DNA from: Christiangramia sabulilitoris
GTDB taxonomy: Bacteria > Bacteroidota > Bacteroidia > Flavobacteriales > Flavobacteriaceae
Reading direction: 5' to 3'
Assembly: GCF_007050985.1 (NCBI RefSeq)
Contig: NZ_VHSF01000001.1
Span: 248,001-312,000 of the forward strand
Length of the DNA stretch: 64,000 nucleotides
Translations under genes and position numbers: made by a program
Shown here: positions 51,784 through 62,637 of the stretch, piece by piece
How positions within the stretch are numbered: position 1 is the stretch's first letter
How the letters are laid out: each line of letters opens with the position of its first letter
The notes under the pieces: model-generated
The model's input: only the letters and a program-made list of their open reading frames with translations
Told to the model about the DNA's origin: nothing
The model's database searches: none

Positions 51784-53829
51784 TTACTCCGGATATTCAA
51801 TTCGCAGATGATAAATATTCTTAAGCTTGCGTTTAAGGATCTTTTTGACCATCTGTATTTCTTTAAAAGTTATGTTAGAATTAAGGAACTGACCTTCCTC
51901 CATTTGTTTATTGATGATCTTCTCTACAAAATTATCAATAAGGACAGAAGTTGGTTCCTTTAGACTTTTACTTGCTGCTTCTACACTGTCACACATCATG
52001 AGAATCGCGGTCTCCTTACTAAACGGGATAGGACCGGGATACCTGAAGTCTTCTGGCGAAACATCCTTATTAGCCTCTTTTTCTTTCTTGAAGAAGTAGT
52101 ATACAGTACTGGTCCCGTGATGCGTTCTTATAAAATCTATAACCCTGTCTGGCAGATTATTTTTTTTGGCAATTTCAATACCGGTGATAACATGATCTAT
52201 AATAATCTGTGCGCTTTCCCTGGGTGCAAGTTCATCATGAGAATTTACCGAGGTCGTTTGATTTTCAGTAAAATAAGTAGGATTCTGCATTTTACCAATA
52301 TCATGATATAATGCCCCTACCCTCGCCAGCATTGCATTGGCGTTGATCTCGTTAGCTGCTGCTTCAGCAAGATTGGCAACATTAAGGCTATGATGAAAGG
52401 TTCCTGGAGCTTTTTCAGCCAGTTCTTTTAGCAGCCTCGAATTGGTATCAGAAAGCTCCAGTAAAGACATATCACTTACCATCCCGAAGATCTTTTCATA
52501 GACATAGATAAGTGGCTGAACAAATAAGGTGGCCAGTCCACCCAGTAAAAAGGTCAGGAATACCTCAGGTTTCATATCATCTATATTCCCCTCCTGAATA
52601 ACCGTAAATGCAAAATAGGCAATGATATATACCAGAGTGATCTGCCCCACAGAAATGAACAGGTTTGCTCTTTTATATAATTCGCTAACGGTAAGTATAG
52701 TCACGATCCCGGCGATGATCTGCAAGAACATATACTCGTAACTATTTGGAACTATAAAACCGAGTAACAATACGGTGACAACATGCGTGAACAACCCCAG
52801 CCTGGCGTCGAAAAAGGCTTTCAGGGTGAGCGGCAGAATACATAAAGGAACTACATAAACATAATCAATATTAAAATTCACCACCAGGGTGGTTAGCATC
52901 ACCATAAAAATAATATTGAAAAAAATGAACGTAACCTTAACGTTATTTTCGAAAATGGTGTTCCGGTATTTTCTAATGAACAGCAAAAGCATTAAGAGCG
53001 CAAGTGCCACCAAAGTACTATACCCAACTATGATCCAGTTATAATTTGATTTACTCCACACCTGGGATTCATATTCTGCCTTGAGCGACCTCAGGATATT
53101 GTATTTATTACCTTCCACAACCTCTCCTTTGGCAATGATCCGGCTTCCCTGCTCTATGATACCACGGGTATAGGAAATATTATTCAGCTTGCTTTGAAGT
53201 TCTTTTTGGGTAAGTTGATTATTGAAAGTTACATTAGGTTCTATGGAATTAAAGAAGACCTCAAGCAATTCGGTCTTAAATGATGAAAATCCCGCATCGG
53301 TAATTTCATCACTTATAAAACTCCTTATCTCCCCTTGTTTCAAAATTCGCTTATAGGCGATTTCTGAAGCTTCATTACCTTTAAGCAAGTATACTAACTG
53401 GTCTGGCCCCAGGCGTTCGCTTTCCTGAAGAAGGCCAAACTCATAAATTCTGTCTACCGTTTCGGCTACAAAATCATCAATTATAGTCTCATAAACCTGT
53501 AACGTTGTGTCTGCAAATACGTTTTGAACTTCCTGCAGGGCATCCTTTTTAACGACTTCAGGTTTTTCCGTATTAAAATTATAATAAGGAATGTGGGTTC
53601 TCGTTATATCCTGGCGTTCGGCTGCAATTTCCTCATCGGTTTTAAGAATGGCAAAATCAAATGGAGCATAAAGATTTTCATACTGCCACGGTTTGCCTTT
53701 TGGAATGTCGTATTTAAATTTACCGCCTTTCGGAAGCAGGTAAACGATTAATACTGAGGTAAGCACAAACAGGAAAACTTTATAAAAAAGCGCCTGATTT
53801 TTGTATAGCTTATTAACGAAATCGCTCAT
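51784..53829 (-). CDS. Membrane HD-domain phosphohydrolase (PgpH-like)
   Basis: A 681-residue protein of the 7TMR-HD type. One helix near the N-terminus (FLFVLTSVLIVYLLP), a periplasmic region to about 265, seven membrane segments at about 265-455, then a cytoplasmic HD domain with FHHSLNVANLAEAAANEINA, VGALYHDIGKMQNP and IRTHHGTSTVYYFF supplying the metal-binding His and Asp. PgpH hydrolyses cyclic di-AMP; that substrate is inferred for this protein. It ends one base from the Gre-like stop. Confidence 0.9.
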   Translation of the reverse strand: MSDFVNKLYKNQALFYKVFLFVLTSVLIVYLLPKGGKFKYDIPKGKPWQYENLYAPFDFAILKTDEEIAAERQDITRTHIPYYNFNTEKPEVVKKDALQEVQNVFADTTLQVYETIIDDFVAETVDRIYEFGLLQESERLGPDQLVYLLKGNEASEIAYKRILKQGEIRSFISDEITDAGFSSFKTELLEVFFNSIEPNVTFNNQLTQKELQSKLNNISYTRGIIEQGSRIIAKGEVVEGNKYNILRSLKAEYESQVWSKSNYNWIIVGYSTLVALALLMLLLFIRKYRNTIFENNVKVTFIFFNIIFMVMLTTLVVNFNIDYVYVVPLCILPLTLKAFFDARLGLFTHVVTVLLLGFIVPNSYEYMFLQIIAGIVTILTVSELYKRANLFISVGQITLVYIIAYFAFTVIQEGNIDDMKPEVFLTFLLGGLATLFVQPLIYVYEKIFGMVSDMSLLELSDTNSRLLKELAEKAPGTFHHSLNVANLAEAAANEINANAMLARVGALYHDIGKMQNPTYFTENQTTSVNSHDELAPRESAQIIIDHVITGIEIAKKNNLPDRVIDFIRTHHGTSTVYYFFKKEKEANKDVSPEDFRYPGPIPFSKETAILMMCDSVEAASKSLKEPTSVLIDNFVEKIINKQMEEGQFLNSNITFKEIQMVKKILKRKLKNIYHLRIEYPE

Positions 53830-53906
53830 ATAGATTCAGGTAATGTTCAAATGTAGTAAAAATAGGTCTGACTGGGCTTAGGTTATTTAATTCCTTATAA
53901 AATCAC

Positions 53907-53914
53907 TAACTTCG
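53907..53914 (+). promoter_or_regulatory. Putative -7 box for the thiolase gene
   Basis: TAACTTCG is a near match to TAnnTTTG, 29 bases before the ATG. Confidence 0.35.
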
Positions 53915-53942
53915 CAACACTCGAATAAATTAAACTTAAACC

Positions 53943-55124
53943 ATGAATAAAGAAGTAGTAATAGTAAGCGCTGCGAGAACTCCGATAGGGAGTTTCCTGG
54001 GTAGCTTATCAAGCATTCCCGCAACAAAATTAGGATCTATTGCCATTAAAGGAGCATTAGATAAAATAAATCTGAAACCAGAAATGGTAGATGAGGTTTT
54101 GATGGGTAATGTAGTTCAGGCCGGGGTTGGACAGGCTCCTGCGCGACAAGCTTCTCTAGGTGCCGGGATCCCGGATAGTGTACCCTGTACCACAGTAAAT
54201 AAAGTATGTGCCAGCGGTATGAAGGCCGTTATGCAAGGTGCACAATCTATCATGTTAGGAGACACCTCTATAGTTGTTGCCGGCGGGATGGAAAATATGA
54301 GCCTTATTCCGCATTATGTACATATGAGAAATGGAAAGAAGTTTGGACCTGCAACTCTTGAAGACGGAATGCAAAAAGACGGTCTAGTAGATGCTTATGA
54401 TCATAATGCCATGGGCGTATGTGCAGACCTCTGTGCTTCTGAACATAATTTCTCCAGGGAAGATCAGGATAAATTCGCTATCCAGTCTTACGAAAGATCA
54501 GCTCAAGCCTGGAAAGATGGAAAATTTGATAATGAAGTAGTACCGGTTGAAGTTCCACAAAGAAAAGGTGACCCTATAGTAATAAAGGAGGACGAGGAGT
54601 TCAAGAATATTCGTATGGACAAAATTGCCTCTCTAAGACCTGCTTTTTCTAAGGAAGGGACAGTAACAGCTGCAAATGCCTCTACTATCAATGATGGAGC
54701 GGGAGCCGTGGTTTTAATGAGCAAAGAAAAAGCTGAAGAACTTGGCCTTAAACCTTTGGCCACGATCAAAAGTTTTGCCGATGCTGCAACAGAGCCAAAA
54801 TGGTTTACCACCGCGCCTTCAAAAGCTCTGCCTAAAGCCATAGCAAAGGCAGGAATTAAAATGGACGAAGTGGATTTCTTTGAATTTAATGAAGCATTTG
54901 CGGTAGTTGGCCTGGCTAATATGAAAATTTTAGGACTCAACGACTCCAACACGAATGTAAATGGTGGAGCTGTTTCCCTTGGACATCCTCTTGGCTGTAG
55001 CGGAGTTAGAATTCTAATAACTCTTTTGAGCGTTCTCGAACAAAATGACGCAAAAATAGGTGCGGCTGCTATCTGTAATGGTGGTGGAGGTGCTTCTGCA
55101 ATGGTCATTGAACGTAATTCCTAA
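53943..55124 (+). CDS. Acetyl-CoA C-acetyltransferase (thiolase)
   Basis: A 393-residue thiolase. VNKVCASGMKAV carries the acyl-accepting Cys89; NEAFAV, and GHPLGCSG with the second Cys and His, complete the triad; GDNGGG-type CNGGGGASAMV closes the protein. It condenses or cleaves acetoacetyl-CoA or 3-ketoacyl-CoA. It stands before the NlpC/P60 gene with 19 bases between, so the two may share a transcript. Confidence 0.93.
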   Translation: MNKEVVIVSAARTPIGSFLGSLSSIPATKLGSIAIKGALDKINLKPEMVDEVLMGNVVQAGVGQAPARQASLGAGIPDSVPCTTVNKVCASGMKAVMQGAQSIMLGDTSIVVAGGMENMSLIPHYVHMRNGKKFGPATLEDGMQKDGLVDAYDHNAMGVCADLCASEHNFSREDQDKFAIQSYERSAQAWKDGKFDNEVVPVEVPQRKGDPIVIKEDEEFKNIRMDKIASLRPAFSKEGTVTAANASTINDGAGAVVLMSKEKAEELGLKPLATIKSFADAATEPKWFTTAPSKALPKAIAKAGIKMDEVDFFEFNEAFAVVGLANMKILGLNDSNTNVNGGAVSLGHPLGCSGVRILITLLSVLEQNDAKIGAAAICNGGGGASAMVIERNS

Positions 55125-55143
55125 AATTGAATAAGAGAAATTA

Positions 55144-55896
55144 ATGCAATACGGTATTTGCCATTTAAGTATTGTACCGCTCAGGTTATCTGCGTCCCAT
55201 GAAAGCGAAATGGTTTCCCAGTTATTATATGGCGAACATTTCAAGATCCTGGAAGACAGGCTTCACTGGAGCAGGATCAGAAATTCATTTGATGGATTTG
55301 AGGCCTGGATAGACAAAAAGCAGTATAAAAAAATTGAAGAAGCTGATTATGATTCTCTGGAAGAGAGTGAACTTCAGCTTTCTTCAGATCTCATTGAATA
55401 CATAACCGACGAAAGTGGTCTTTTAATGCCTATTTCCCTTGGATCTGTACTGAATTTCGCTGGAAATTTAGGACATGCTTATGAGGGTGAAAGAACCCGG
55501 CTATGCCCTTCAAAAAAAGAGAACCTGATAGATACGGCCATTCTTTATTTAAATTCACCTCATATCTGGGGTGGTAAAAGTCCTTTTGGTATAGATAACA
55601 GCGGTTTTACCCAGACTGTTTATAAACTAAATGGATTTAGGATAAAGAGGAATGCCTCTGAGCAGGCGAAGCAGGGTGAAGCTCTTAGTTTTATCGAAGA
55701 GAGCGAACCGGGAGATCTGGCTTTTTTCGATGATAATGATGGTGTTATTAACCATGTGGGTATAATGATGAAGGACAATTATATAATACATGTGGACGGA
55801 AAGGTTCGTGTGGATCGCATCGACCATTCCGGAATCTTTAATTCAGAATTGCGAAGGCATACACATAAACTCAGGGTGATTAAAAAAATAATTTAA
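55144..55896 (+). CDS. NlpC/P60 (C40) family protein, catalytic Cys replaced by Asn
   Basis: A 250-residue cytoplasmic or exported protein without a clear signal peptide. Residues 5-55 look like an SH3b domain (PLRLSASHESEMVSQLLYGE). The NlpC/P60 domain at about 128-245 starts IDTAILYLNSPHIWGGKSPF and contains GIDNSGF at 149-155 where family members have GIDCSGF: residue 152 is Asn (codon AAC at 55597-55599). The later catalytic-site His residues are present (NHVGI His204 and IIHVDGK His216). Without the Cys nucleophile it should not cut peptidoglycan peptides, so it is a probable pseudoenzyme or binding protein. Confidence 0.88.
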   Translation: MQYGICHLSIVPLRLSASHESEMVSQLLYGEHFKILEDRLHWSRIRNSFDGFEAWIDKKQYKKIEEADYDSLEESELQLSSDLIEYITDESGLLMPISLGSVLNFAGNLGHAYEGERTRLCPSKKENLIDTAILYLNSPHIWGGKSPFGIDNSGFTQTVYKLNGFRIKRNASEQAKQGEALSFIEESEPGDLAFFDDNDGVINHVGIMMKDNYIIHVDGKVRVDRIDHSGIFNSELRRHTHKLRVIKKII

Positions 55897-55915
55897 TCAC
55901 CAGGTTTTTAGAAAT

Positions 55916-55949
55916 AAAAAATCCCGCTGAAATTCAGCGGGATTTTTTA
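55916..55949. terminator. Bidirectional terminator between NlpC/P60 and TPR genes
   Basis: ATCCCGCTGAA / TTCAGCGGGAT stem with A and T runs on both sides, between convergent genes. Confidence 0.92.
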
Positions 55950-55969
55950 TTTATTAAGCTTTGTACTAA

Positions 55970-57208
55970 TTACATCTTAGCTTTTAGTTCTTCTACTTTC
56001 TCCTGGTTACCTAAATTAGAATAAAGATTCATGGCAGTCTGAATGATGCTCATATTATCAGGATCTACTTCCATCGCTTTTTCAAGGTCTGGAAGAACTT
56101 CTTTATACAGTTCCTTCCTTTGGGCATCAAGCTCATCATAACGTGCATTATCTTTCTTACTCATACCAAGGCTATTCATTTCTTCAATAATCGCTTTTTC
56201 AGCCGATAATTTCGCTGCAATCATGTTTACTCTGGCCTCGTTAAATTCAGGATCTTTTTCTAACGCCTTTTTGTAAAACTCGATAGCTTTTTCTTCATCA
56301 TTGATCTCTGCATACATTAAACCAATGTTGTTAAAGGTAGCCGGATCTGAAGGATCTTTTGCAGCAACCTCTTCCAGGATTTCTCTTGCTTTATCCTTTT
56401 CTCCCATCTGATAGTACATATTAGCTTCAGCCTGCAATAACCCAATATCGTCCGGGTTGGTAGCTTTTGCTTTATCCATGGCAGAAACAGCTTTGTCATA
56501 TTGCTCCTGGCTGATGTAGATTCTCGCTATAAGCTGGGCAATTTCCCCTTTTTTAGAAGGAATTTCCTCAACCTGTGGTTCTTTATATTGATTGGTTTTT
56601 ACCATTAGATCCATTTGCTGCTGAGAACCCAGGTTTTCTCTTTCCCCAGTTTCAATATTCACAGCGGTATAAGCTTTGCCAGAACCATCATAATCCAACT
56701 CATTAAGAGTTTCAAGATATTCTACGGCTTTATCATATTCCTTTGCCTGTACCATATTATTGGCAGCATAGTAAAGATAAATCGTGTCTTGCTTACTAAG
56801 TTCATAACTCGTATACAATTTATCTGCGGCCGCAGCATAATCCTGACTATTCTGATCTGCTATAGCGCTCTGGATTAGATTGTTTTTCAAGGAAGCCAAA
56901 GCTTCATTAGCCTCATCACTACCCATTTCTGCTGCTTTTTGAAAAGCTTCTGCGGCAGTTTTAAGATCCTCACCAGATGCACTGGTTCCATCAGCCATAT
57001 ACGCTTTACCTTTATATAAGTAGAAATTCTCAGTCCACTTACTATTAAGCTCTCCAAGATTTGGCTCAGCGATCTTTAATTGCGCTTTAGCCTCGGCATA
57101 ATTACCGTCTTCCAGTGCGTCTTCAGCGTTTTTTACCTGATCTTTTTGTGCAACGGCGGTCATAGTTAGAAATGACACGGCAGCTGCTGTCAAAATATTA
57201 GTCTTCAT
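55970..57208 (-). CDS. Exported tetratricopeptide-repeat protein
   Basis: A 412-residue protein with signal peptide MKTNILTAAAVSFLTMTAVA and cleavage before QK. It contains about eight TPR-like helical pairs (for example AQLIARIYISQEQYDKAVSA, LLQAEANMYYQMGEKDKARE and ATFNNIGLMYAEINDEEKAI). It is probably a periplasmic scaffold. It lies 21 bases downstream of gyrA on the same strand and is likely cotranscribed, which is not a functional link I can explain. Confidence 0.9.
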   Translation of the reverse strand: MKTNILTAAAVSFLTMTAVAQKDQVKNAEDALEDGNYAEAKAQLKIAEPNLGELNSKWTENFYLYKGKAYMADGTSASGEDLKTAAEAFQKAAEMGSDEANEALASLKNNLIQSAIADQNSQDYAAAADKLYTSYELSKQDTIYLYYAANNMVQAKEYDKAVEYLETLNELDYDGSGKAYTAVNIETGERENLGSQQQMDLMVKTNQYKEPQVEEIPSKKGEIAQLIARIYISQEQYDKAVSAMDKAKATNPDDIGLLQAEANMYYQMGEKDKAREILEEVAAKDPSDPATFNNIGLMYAEINDEEKAIEFYKKALEKDPEFNEARVNMIAAKLSAEKAIIEEMNSLGMSKKDNARYDELDAQRKELYKEVLPDLEKAMEVDPDNMSIIQTAMNLYSNLGNQEKVEELKAKM

Positions 57209-57229
57209 CGTTGTTTTGGTTTTTAAATT

Positions 57230-59761
57230 TTATTCTTCACTATCTTCTGCAATAGTTGTGCCATTAGCCGGTTCTTCGGCACCTGCGGGCTTATCGGCAT
57301 CCTCGATGTTATCCAGATCATCTTCGTCATGAAGAACTTTGGCTACTGCTGCAATAGCGTCATTCCCTTTAAGATTAATTAGTCTAACTCCTTGTGTTGC
57401 ACGCCCCATAACACGTAGATCTTCTACTGCCATTCTTATCACAATACCAGATTTATTAATGATCATAAGATCATCTGCATCTGATACGTTTTTAATTGCG
57501 ACAAGTTGTCCTGTTTTTTCAGTAACCGATATTGTCTTAACTCCTTTCCCTCCACGGTTGGTGATTCTGTAATCTTCCAGGCTCGAACGTTTTCCATATC
57601 CATTTTCAGAAACTACGAGGATATCAGATTCAAAATCATTTACCGCAATCATTCCTACCACTTCATCATTATCATCGGCAAGGGTAATCCCTCTAACCCC
57701 GGATGCATTTCTACCCATTGGCCTGGTCTTGCTTTCTTCAAAGCGTATAGCCTTACCACTCTTTACCGCAAGCATTACCTGGCTGTTTCCTGTGGTAAGT
57801 TTCGCTTCAAGCAGTTCGTCGCCTTCCTTAATAGAGATTGCATTGATACCATTGGTTCTTGGACGGGAATATTTTTCCAGTCTGGTTTTCTTAACCTGAC
57901 CTTTTTTAGTTGCCATGATCACGAAATGATCATTAACATAATCCTCATCTTTTAGATCCTGGGTACAGATAAATGCATTCACTTTATCTTCCGGCTCAAT
58001 ATTTATAAGGTTTTGGATAGCCCTTCCTTTAGAGGCTTTACTACCCTCAGGAATTTCATAAACCCTCATCCAGTAACATTTACCATTCTGTGTAAAGAAT
58101 AGCATATACTGGTGATTAGTTCCTACGAATAAATACTCAAGAAAATCTTCGTTCCTGGTATTAGAGCCTTTTTGTCCAACTCCTCCCCTGTTCTGGGTTT
58201 TATATTCTGAAAGTGAGGTCCTTTTGATATAACCGGCATGAGATATAGTAATTACCACCTTTTCATCAGGGATCATATCCTCAATACTAAGGTCTCCTCC
58301 GGCGTATTCTATCTGGGAACGTCTTTCATCACCATATTTTTCCTTGATCTCAACCAGCTCTTCTTTGATCACTTCCATTCTACGCTCTTTGCGAGCAAGA
58401 ATATCTTCAAGATCTTCAATAGTTTTTAATATTTCGTCATACTCAGCTCTTAACTTATCCTGCTCAAGACCGGTAAGCTGTCTCAACCTCATTTCAACAA
58501 TCGCCTTGGCCTGAATTTCTGAAAGCTCAAAACGTTCCATCAATTTAGTCCTGGCTTCGTCAGCATTGGAAGAGGATCTTATCAAGGCAATCACTTCATC
58601 TATATTATCTGATGCAATGATCAAACCTTCAAGAATATGAGCTCTTTCTTTCGCTTTTCTTAGTTCATACTCTGTACGACGAACCACTACATCGTGCCTG
58701 TGCTCTACAAAGTGATAAATAAGGTCTTTCAGATTCAGCATCTCCGGTCTTCCATTTACCAGAGCAATATTATTTACACTGAAGGAAGACTGTAAAGCCG
58801 TATGTTTAAAAAGGGTGTTAAGTACAATATTAGGAATAGCATCTCTCTTCAACTGGTATACTATCCTCATACCATTACGATCTGATTCATCCCGGATAAG
58901 ACTTATACCTTCAATCTTTTTATCGTTGACAAGGTCGGCCGTTTTCTTGATCATATCGGCCTTGTTTACCTGGTATGGAATTTCAGTAACTACAAGGTAT
59001 TCCCTGCCGTTTATTTCTTCCATATGGGATTTCGCTCGCATTACGATACGGCCTCTCCCGGTTTTAAAAGCTTCCTTTACTCCATCATATCCATATATGA
59101 TACCTCCTGTTGGAAAATCTGGTGCCTTAATAAATTGTATTAGCTCATCGATCTCAATATCGTGATTTTCAATATAGGCAATCGTACCATCAATAACTTC
59201 AGAAAGGTTATGAGGAGGCATGTTCGTGGCCATACCTACAGCAATACCACTGGCTCCGTTCACTAAAAGGTTTGGAACCCGTGTAGGCATTACTACCGGT
59301 TCGCTAAGGGAATCATCAAAGTTAAGCTGTGTATCTACCGTTTCCTTATCAAGATCGGCAAGCATGTCTTCACTGATTTTACGCATACGCGCCTCAGTAT
59401 AACGCATCGCTGCAGGGCTATCACCATCAACAGATCCAAAGTTACCCTGGCCATCCACAAGCATATACCTCATACTCCAGTGCTGGGCCATCCTAACCAT
59501 GGTGTCATAAACAGAAGAATCCCCGTGTGGGTGATACTTACCCAGTACTTCCCCTACGATTCTCGCAGATTTTTTATAGGCCCGGTTCGAAAGAACTCCA
59601 AGTTCGTACATACCGAACAAAACTCTTCTGTGAACCGGCTTTAAACCATCACGCACATCTGGTAACGCACGTGACACAATGACCGACATCGAGTAATCGA
59701 TGTAGGCTGATTTCATTTCATCTTCAATGTTGATAGGAATTAGCTTTTCTCCTTCAGCCAT
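57230..59761 (-). CDS. gyrA: DNA gyrase subunit A
   Basis: An 843-residue topoisomerase subunit that cuts and rejoins DNA during negative supercoiling. The catalytic Tyr121 is in [10 protein letters not shown]. The quinolone-resistance region [15 protein letters not shown] keeps Ser82 and Asp86, the susceptible form. The GyrA-box [12 protein letters not shown] (QRRGGKG type) and beta-propeller repeats fill the C-terminal half; the tail is acidic ([12 protein letters not shown]). Complete, with the TPR gene downstream. Confidence 0.96.
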   Translation of the reverse strand: MAEGEKLIPINIEDEMKSAYIDYSMSVIVSRALPDVRDGLKPVHRRVLFGMYELGVLSNRAYKKSARIVGEVLGKYHPHGDSSVYDTMVRMAQHWSMRYMLVDGQGNFGSVDGDSPAAMRYTEARMRKISEDMLADLDKETVDTQLNFDDSLSEPVVMPTRVPNLLVNGASGIAVGMATNMPPHNLSEVIDGTIAYIENHDIEIDELIQFIKAPDFPTGGIIYGYDGVKEAFKTGRGRIVMRAKSHMEEINGREYLVVTEIPYQVNKADMIKKTADLVNDKKIEGISLIRDESDRNGMRIVYQLKRDAIPNIVLNTLFKHTALQSSFSVNNIALVNGRPEMLNLKDLIYHFVEHRHDVVVRRTEYELRKAKERAHILEGLIIASDNIDEVIALIRSSSNADEARTKLMERFELSEIQAKAIVEMRLRQLTGLEQDKLRAEYDEILKTIEDLEDILARKERRMEVIKEELVEIKEKYGDERRSQIEYAGGDLSIEDMIPDEKVVITISHAGYIKRTSLSEYKTQNRGGVGQKGSNTRNEDFLEYLFVGTNHQYMLFFTQNGKCYWMRVYEIPEGSKASKGRAIQNLINIEPEDKVNAFICTQDLKDEDYVNDHFVIMATKKGQVKKTRLEKYSRPRTNGINAISIKEGDELLEAKLTTGNSQVMLAVKSGKAIRFEESKTRPMGRNASGVRGITLADDNDEVVGMIAVNDFESDILVVSENGYGKRSSLEDYRITNRGGKGVKTISVTEKTGQLVAIKNVSDADDLMIINKSGIVIRMAVEDLRVMGRATQGVRLINLKGNDAIAAVAKVLHDEDDLDNIEDADKPAGAEEPANGTTIAEDSEE

Positions 59762-59921
59762 ACTTAAAATTTTAGTTTATCTCAAAAAATCTAAGGGGCA
59801 ATTTACATATTTTATCCTTCTTTGTAGCGCATCCTATACTGTGAACGACTTCTTTTTATTAACAAATTTTTATTGTGTTTTGGTTAATAAGTTCACTATT
59901 TTACGCTTGGTTAATTGAAAG

Positions 59922-59929
59922 TAATTTTG
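59922..59929 (+). promoter_or_regulatory. Putative -7 box for clpC
   Basis: TAATTTTG matches TAnnTTTG inside the divergent gyrA-clpC gap (59762-60009), about 81 bases before the clpC ATG. No -33 at standard spacing; the rest of the gap shows nothing recognisable. Confidence 0.35.
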
Positions 59930-60009
59930 TCAATTAGCTACTAACCCCGTATTAGGTACAGTTTTTGAACCTATTCGAGTGAAAATAAATTTTGAGAAAG
60001 GAAGATAAA

Positions 60010-62565
60010 ATGGATGATAATTTTTCACCAAGAGTAAAGGATGTCATTGCTTACAGTAAGGAGGAAGCATTAAGACTTGGTCACGATTTTATCGGGACAG
60101 AGCATCTTATGCTTGGTTTACTTAGAGATGGTGATGGCAAGGCTATAGATATATTGAACGCACTGGATGTAGATCTAAGTCATTTAAGACGTAAAGTCGA
60201 AATATTAAGCCCCGCAAACCCAAATACCGTTACTATTAGTAACGAAAAGCGAAACCTGCATCTTACCAGACAGGCAGAAAGAGCATTAAAAACGACTTTT
60301 CTGGAAGCAAAGCTTTTCCAGAGTTCAAATATTAATACCGCTCACCTGTTGCTGTGTATTTTGCGAAACGAAAACGATCCCACAACTAAATTGCTGAACA
60401 AGTTGAAAATAGATTACGACGGAGTGAAAGATCAATTTAAATATATGATCGCCAGCGATGAAGATGATTTTTCTGATAGCCCGTCTGCTGAATCATTTTC
60501 AGATGATGATGGTGGTGATGATGCTACCAGGGAAAATCCATTTAGTGGTAGCGGAAGCACAGGTAAAACTTCCAAGAAATCCAAGACTCCTGTTCTGGAT
60601 AACTTCGGAAGAGATCTAACAGCTTTAGCTGAAGCAGATAAACTGGATCCTGTGGTTGGCCGTGAAAAAGAGATCGAACGTGTTTCACAGATATTAAGCA
60701 GACGTAAAAAGAATAACCCGCTATTAATAGGAGAACCCGGTGTTGGTAAATCTGCCATTGCTGAAGGTCTTGCTTTGAGAATTGTTAAACGTAAAGTTTC
60801 AAGAATTCTTTTTGACAAACGAGTGGTAACACTGGATCTGGCCAGCCTGGTGGCAGGTACAAAATATCGCGGTCAATTCGAAGAAAGAATGAAAGCGGTG
60901 ATGAACGAGTTGGAAAAGAACGATGATATAATTCTTTTCATTGATGAGATCCACACGATTGTAGGTGCCGGAGGTGCAACAGGAAGTCTGGATGCCAGTA
61001 ATATGTTCAAGCCGGCTTTAGCTAGGGGAGAAATTCAATGTATAGGTGCAACCACCCTCGATGAATACAGACAGTATATTGAGAAGGATGGAGCCCTGGA
61101 AAGAAGATTCCAAAAGGTAATTGTAGAACCTACCACGGTAGAGGAAACAATTGAGATACTTAACAATATCAAGAATAAATACGAGGAGCATCATAATGTA
61201 CAATATACAGATGAGGCTATCCAGGCTTGTGTAACGCTTACCAATCGCTACATGACAGATAGATTCCTGCCAGATAAAGCGATAGATGCTTTAGACGAAT
61301 CTGGATCAAGGGTTCATATTACCAATATCGATGTCCCTAAGCAGATTCTTGAACTGGAAAGGAAGCTGGAAGAAGTTCGCGAAAGCAAGAACTCTGTGGT
61401 TAAAAAGCAGAAATATGAAGAAGCTGCCAAATTAAGGGATGATGAAAAGAATCTTGAAAAGGAACTTGGAATTGCTCAGGAAAAATGGGAAGAAGAATCC
61501 AAGAAGCACAAAGAAATAGTTTCTGAAGACAGTGTTGCAGATGTGGTATCCATGATGACAGGTATTCCTGTGAATAGGATCGCACAAACTGAAAGCAATA
61601 AGCTGGTGGAACTTCCTTCAGTAATAAAAGGAAAGGTAATTGGCCAGGATGAAGCTGTTGGCAAAGTTGTAAAAGCCATTCAGCGTAACCGGGCTGGACT
61701 TAAAGATCCTAATAAACCAATTGGATCATTTATATTCCTAGGTCAAACTGGTGTTGGTAAAACACAGTTAGCAAAAGTTCTCGCACGTGAGCTATTCGAC
61801 AATGATGACGCCCTTATCAGGATAGATATGAGCGAATATATGGAGAAGTTCGCCGTGTCACGTTTGATTGGTGCACCTCCAGGATATGTTGGTTATGAAG
61901 AAGGTGGTCAACTTACTGAGAAAGTTAGAAGAAAACCGTATGCTGTTATTCTTCTTGATGAGGTCGAAAAAGCTCATCCTGATGTATTCAACATGTTACT
62001 GCAGGTATTAGACGACGGTTATTTAACCGATAGTCTTGGTAGAAAAATAGACTTCAGAAATTCTATTATTATCATGACCTCTAATATTGGAGCCAGAAAA
62101 CTTAAAGATTTTGGGCAGGGAGTTGGATTTGGAACTTCTGCACAAAAATCACAGGTGGACGATAATGCCAGAAGTGTGATCGAAAACGCATTGAAAAAGG
62201 CATTCGCTCCTGAATTTCTTAACAGGATAGATGATGTAGTTATTTTTAATAGTCTGGAACGTGAAGATATTCATAAGATTATCGACATCGAACTGGCCAA
62301 GTTATTTGAAAGAATACATGGTCTTGGATACGATCTAACCCTATCTGATAAAGCGAAAGACTTTATCGCTGAAAAAGGTTTCGACAAACAATATGGAGCC
62401 CGACCTCTTAACCGTGCCATCCAGAAGTATATCGAAGATGCACTGGCCGAAGAAATAATTAATTCTAAGGTTAAAGAAGGTGACAAGATAAAGATGGATC
62501 TGGATGAAGAGAAGAAAGAACTTACTATAGATATCGAGAAATCTGTAGAGGAAACGGAATCTTAA
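60010..62565 (+). CDS. clpC: ATP-dependent Clp protease ATP-binding subunit ClpC
   Basis: An 851-residue AAA+ unfoldase. The start is ATG 60010, with an AGGAAG Shine-Dalgarno site at 59999-60004; a TTG at 59992 precedes it. N-terminal Clp repeats (FSPRVKDVIAYSKEEALRLG) contact adaptors. Walker A motifs are GEPGVGKSA and GQTGVGKTQ; Walker B are FIDEIHT and LLDEVEKAH. A UVR-type coiled linker (KKQKYEEAAKLRDDEKN) marks ClpC rather than ClpB. It feeds substrates to ClpP, which is not in this window. Confidence 0.95.
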   Translation: MDDNFSPRVKDVIAYSKEEALRLGHDFIGTEHLMLGLLRDGDGKAIDILNALDVDLSHLRRKVEILSPANPNTVTISNEKRNLHLTRQAERALKTTFLEAKLFQSSNINTAHLLLCILRNENDPTTKLLNKLKIDYDGVKDQFKYMIASDEDDFSDSPSAESFSDDDGGDDATRENPFSGSGSTGKTSKKSKTPVLDNFGRDLTALAEADKLDPVVGREKEIERVSQILSRRKKNNPLLIGEPGVGKSAIAEGLALRIVKRKVSRILFDKRVVTLDLASLVAGTKYRGQFEERMKAVMNELEKNDDIILFIDEIHTIVGAGGATGSLDASNMFKPALARGEIQCIGATTLDEYRQYIEKDGALERRFQKVIVEPTTVEETIEILNNIKNKYEEHHNVQYTDEAIQACVTLTNRYMTDRFLPDKAIDALDESGSRVHITNIDVPKQILELERKLEEVRESKNSVVKKQKYEEAAKLRDDEKNLEKELGIAQEKWEEESKKHKEIVSEDSVADVVSMMTGIPVNRIAQTESNKLVELPSVIKGKVIGQDEAVGKVVKAIQRNRAGLKDPNKPIGSFIFLGQTGVGKTQLAKVLARELFDNDDALIRIDMSEYMEKFAVSRLIGAPPGYVGYEEGGQLTEKVRRKPYAVILLDEVEKAHPDVFNMLLQVLDDGYLTDSLGRKIDFRNSIIIMTSNIGARKLKDFGQGVGFGTSAQKSQVDDNARSVIENALKKAFAPEFLNRIDDVVIFNSLEREDIHKIIDIELAKLFERIHGLGYDLTLSDKAKDFIAEKGFDKQYGARPLNRAIQKYIEDALAEEIINSKVKEGDKIKMDLDEEKKELTIDIEKSVEETES

Positions 62566-62582
62566 ACCATAATTTAATAAAT

Positions 62583-62615
62583 AAAAAGGCCACTTTAATA
62601 AGTGGCCTTTTTTTA
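62583..62615 (+). terminator. Terminator after clpC
   Basis: AAAAAGGCCACTT / AAGTGGCCTTTTT hairpin with a 4-base loop and a T7 tail; also usable by the convergent hutH gene. Confidence 0.92.
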
Positions 62616-62637
62616 TGACTTTATTTATCACTGATAT

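Noticed and set aside
54503-55108. 201-residue open frame on the minus strand
   Set aside because: Shadow of the thiolase gene; low-complexity Ala/Ser/Thr/Pro product with no start context.
60432-60818. 128-residue open frame on the minus strand
   Set aside because: Antisense to clpC Walker A region; not a plausible protein.
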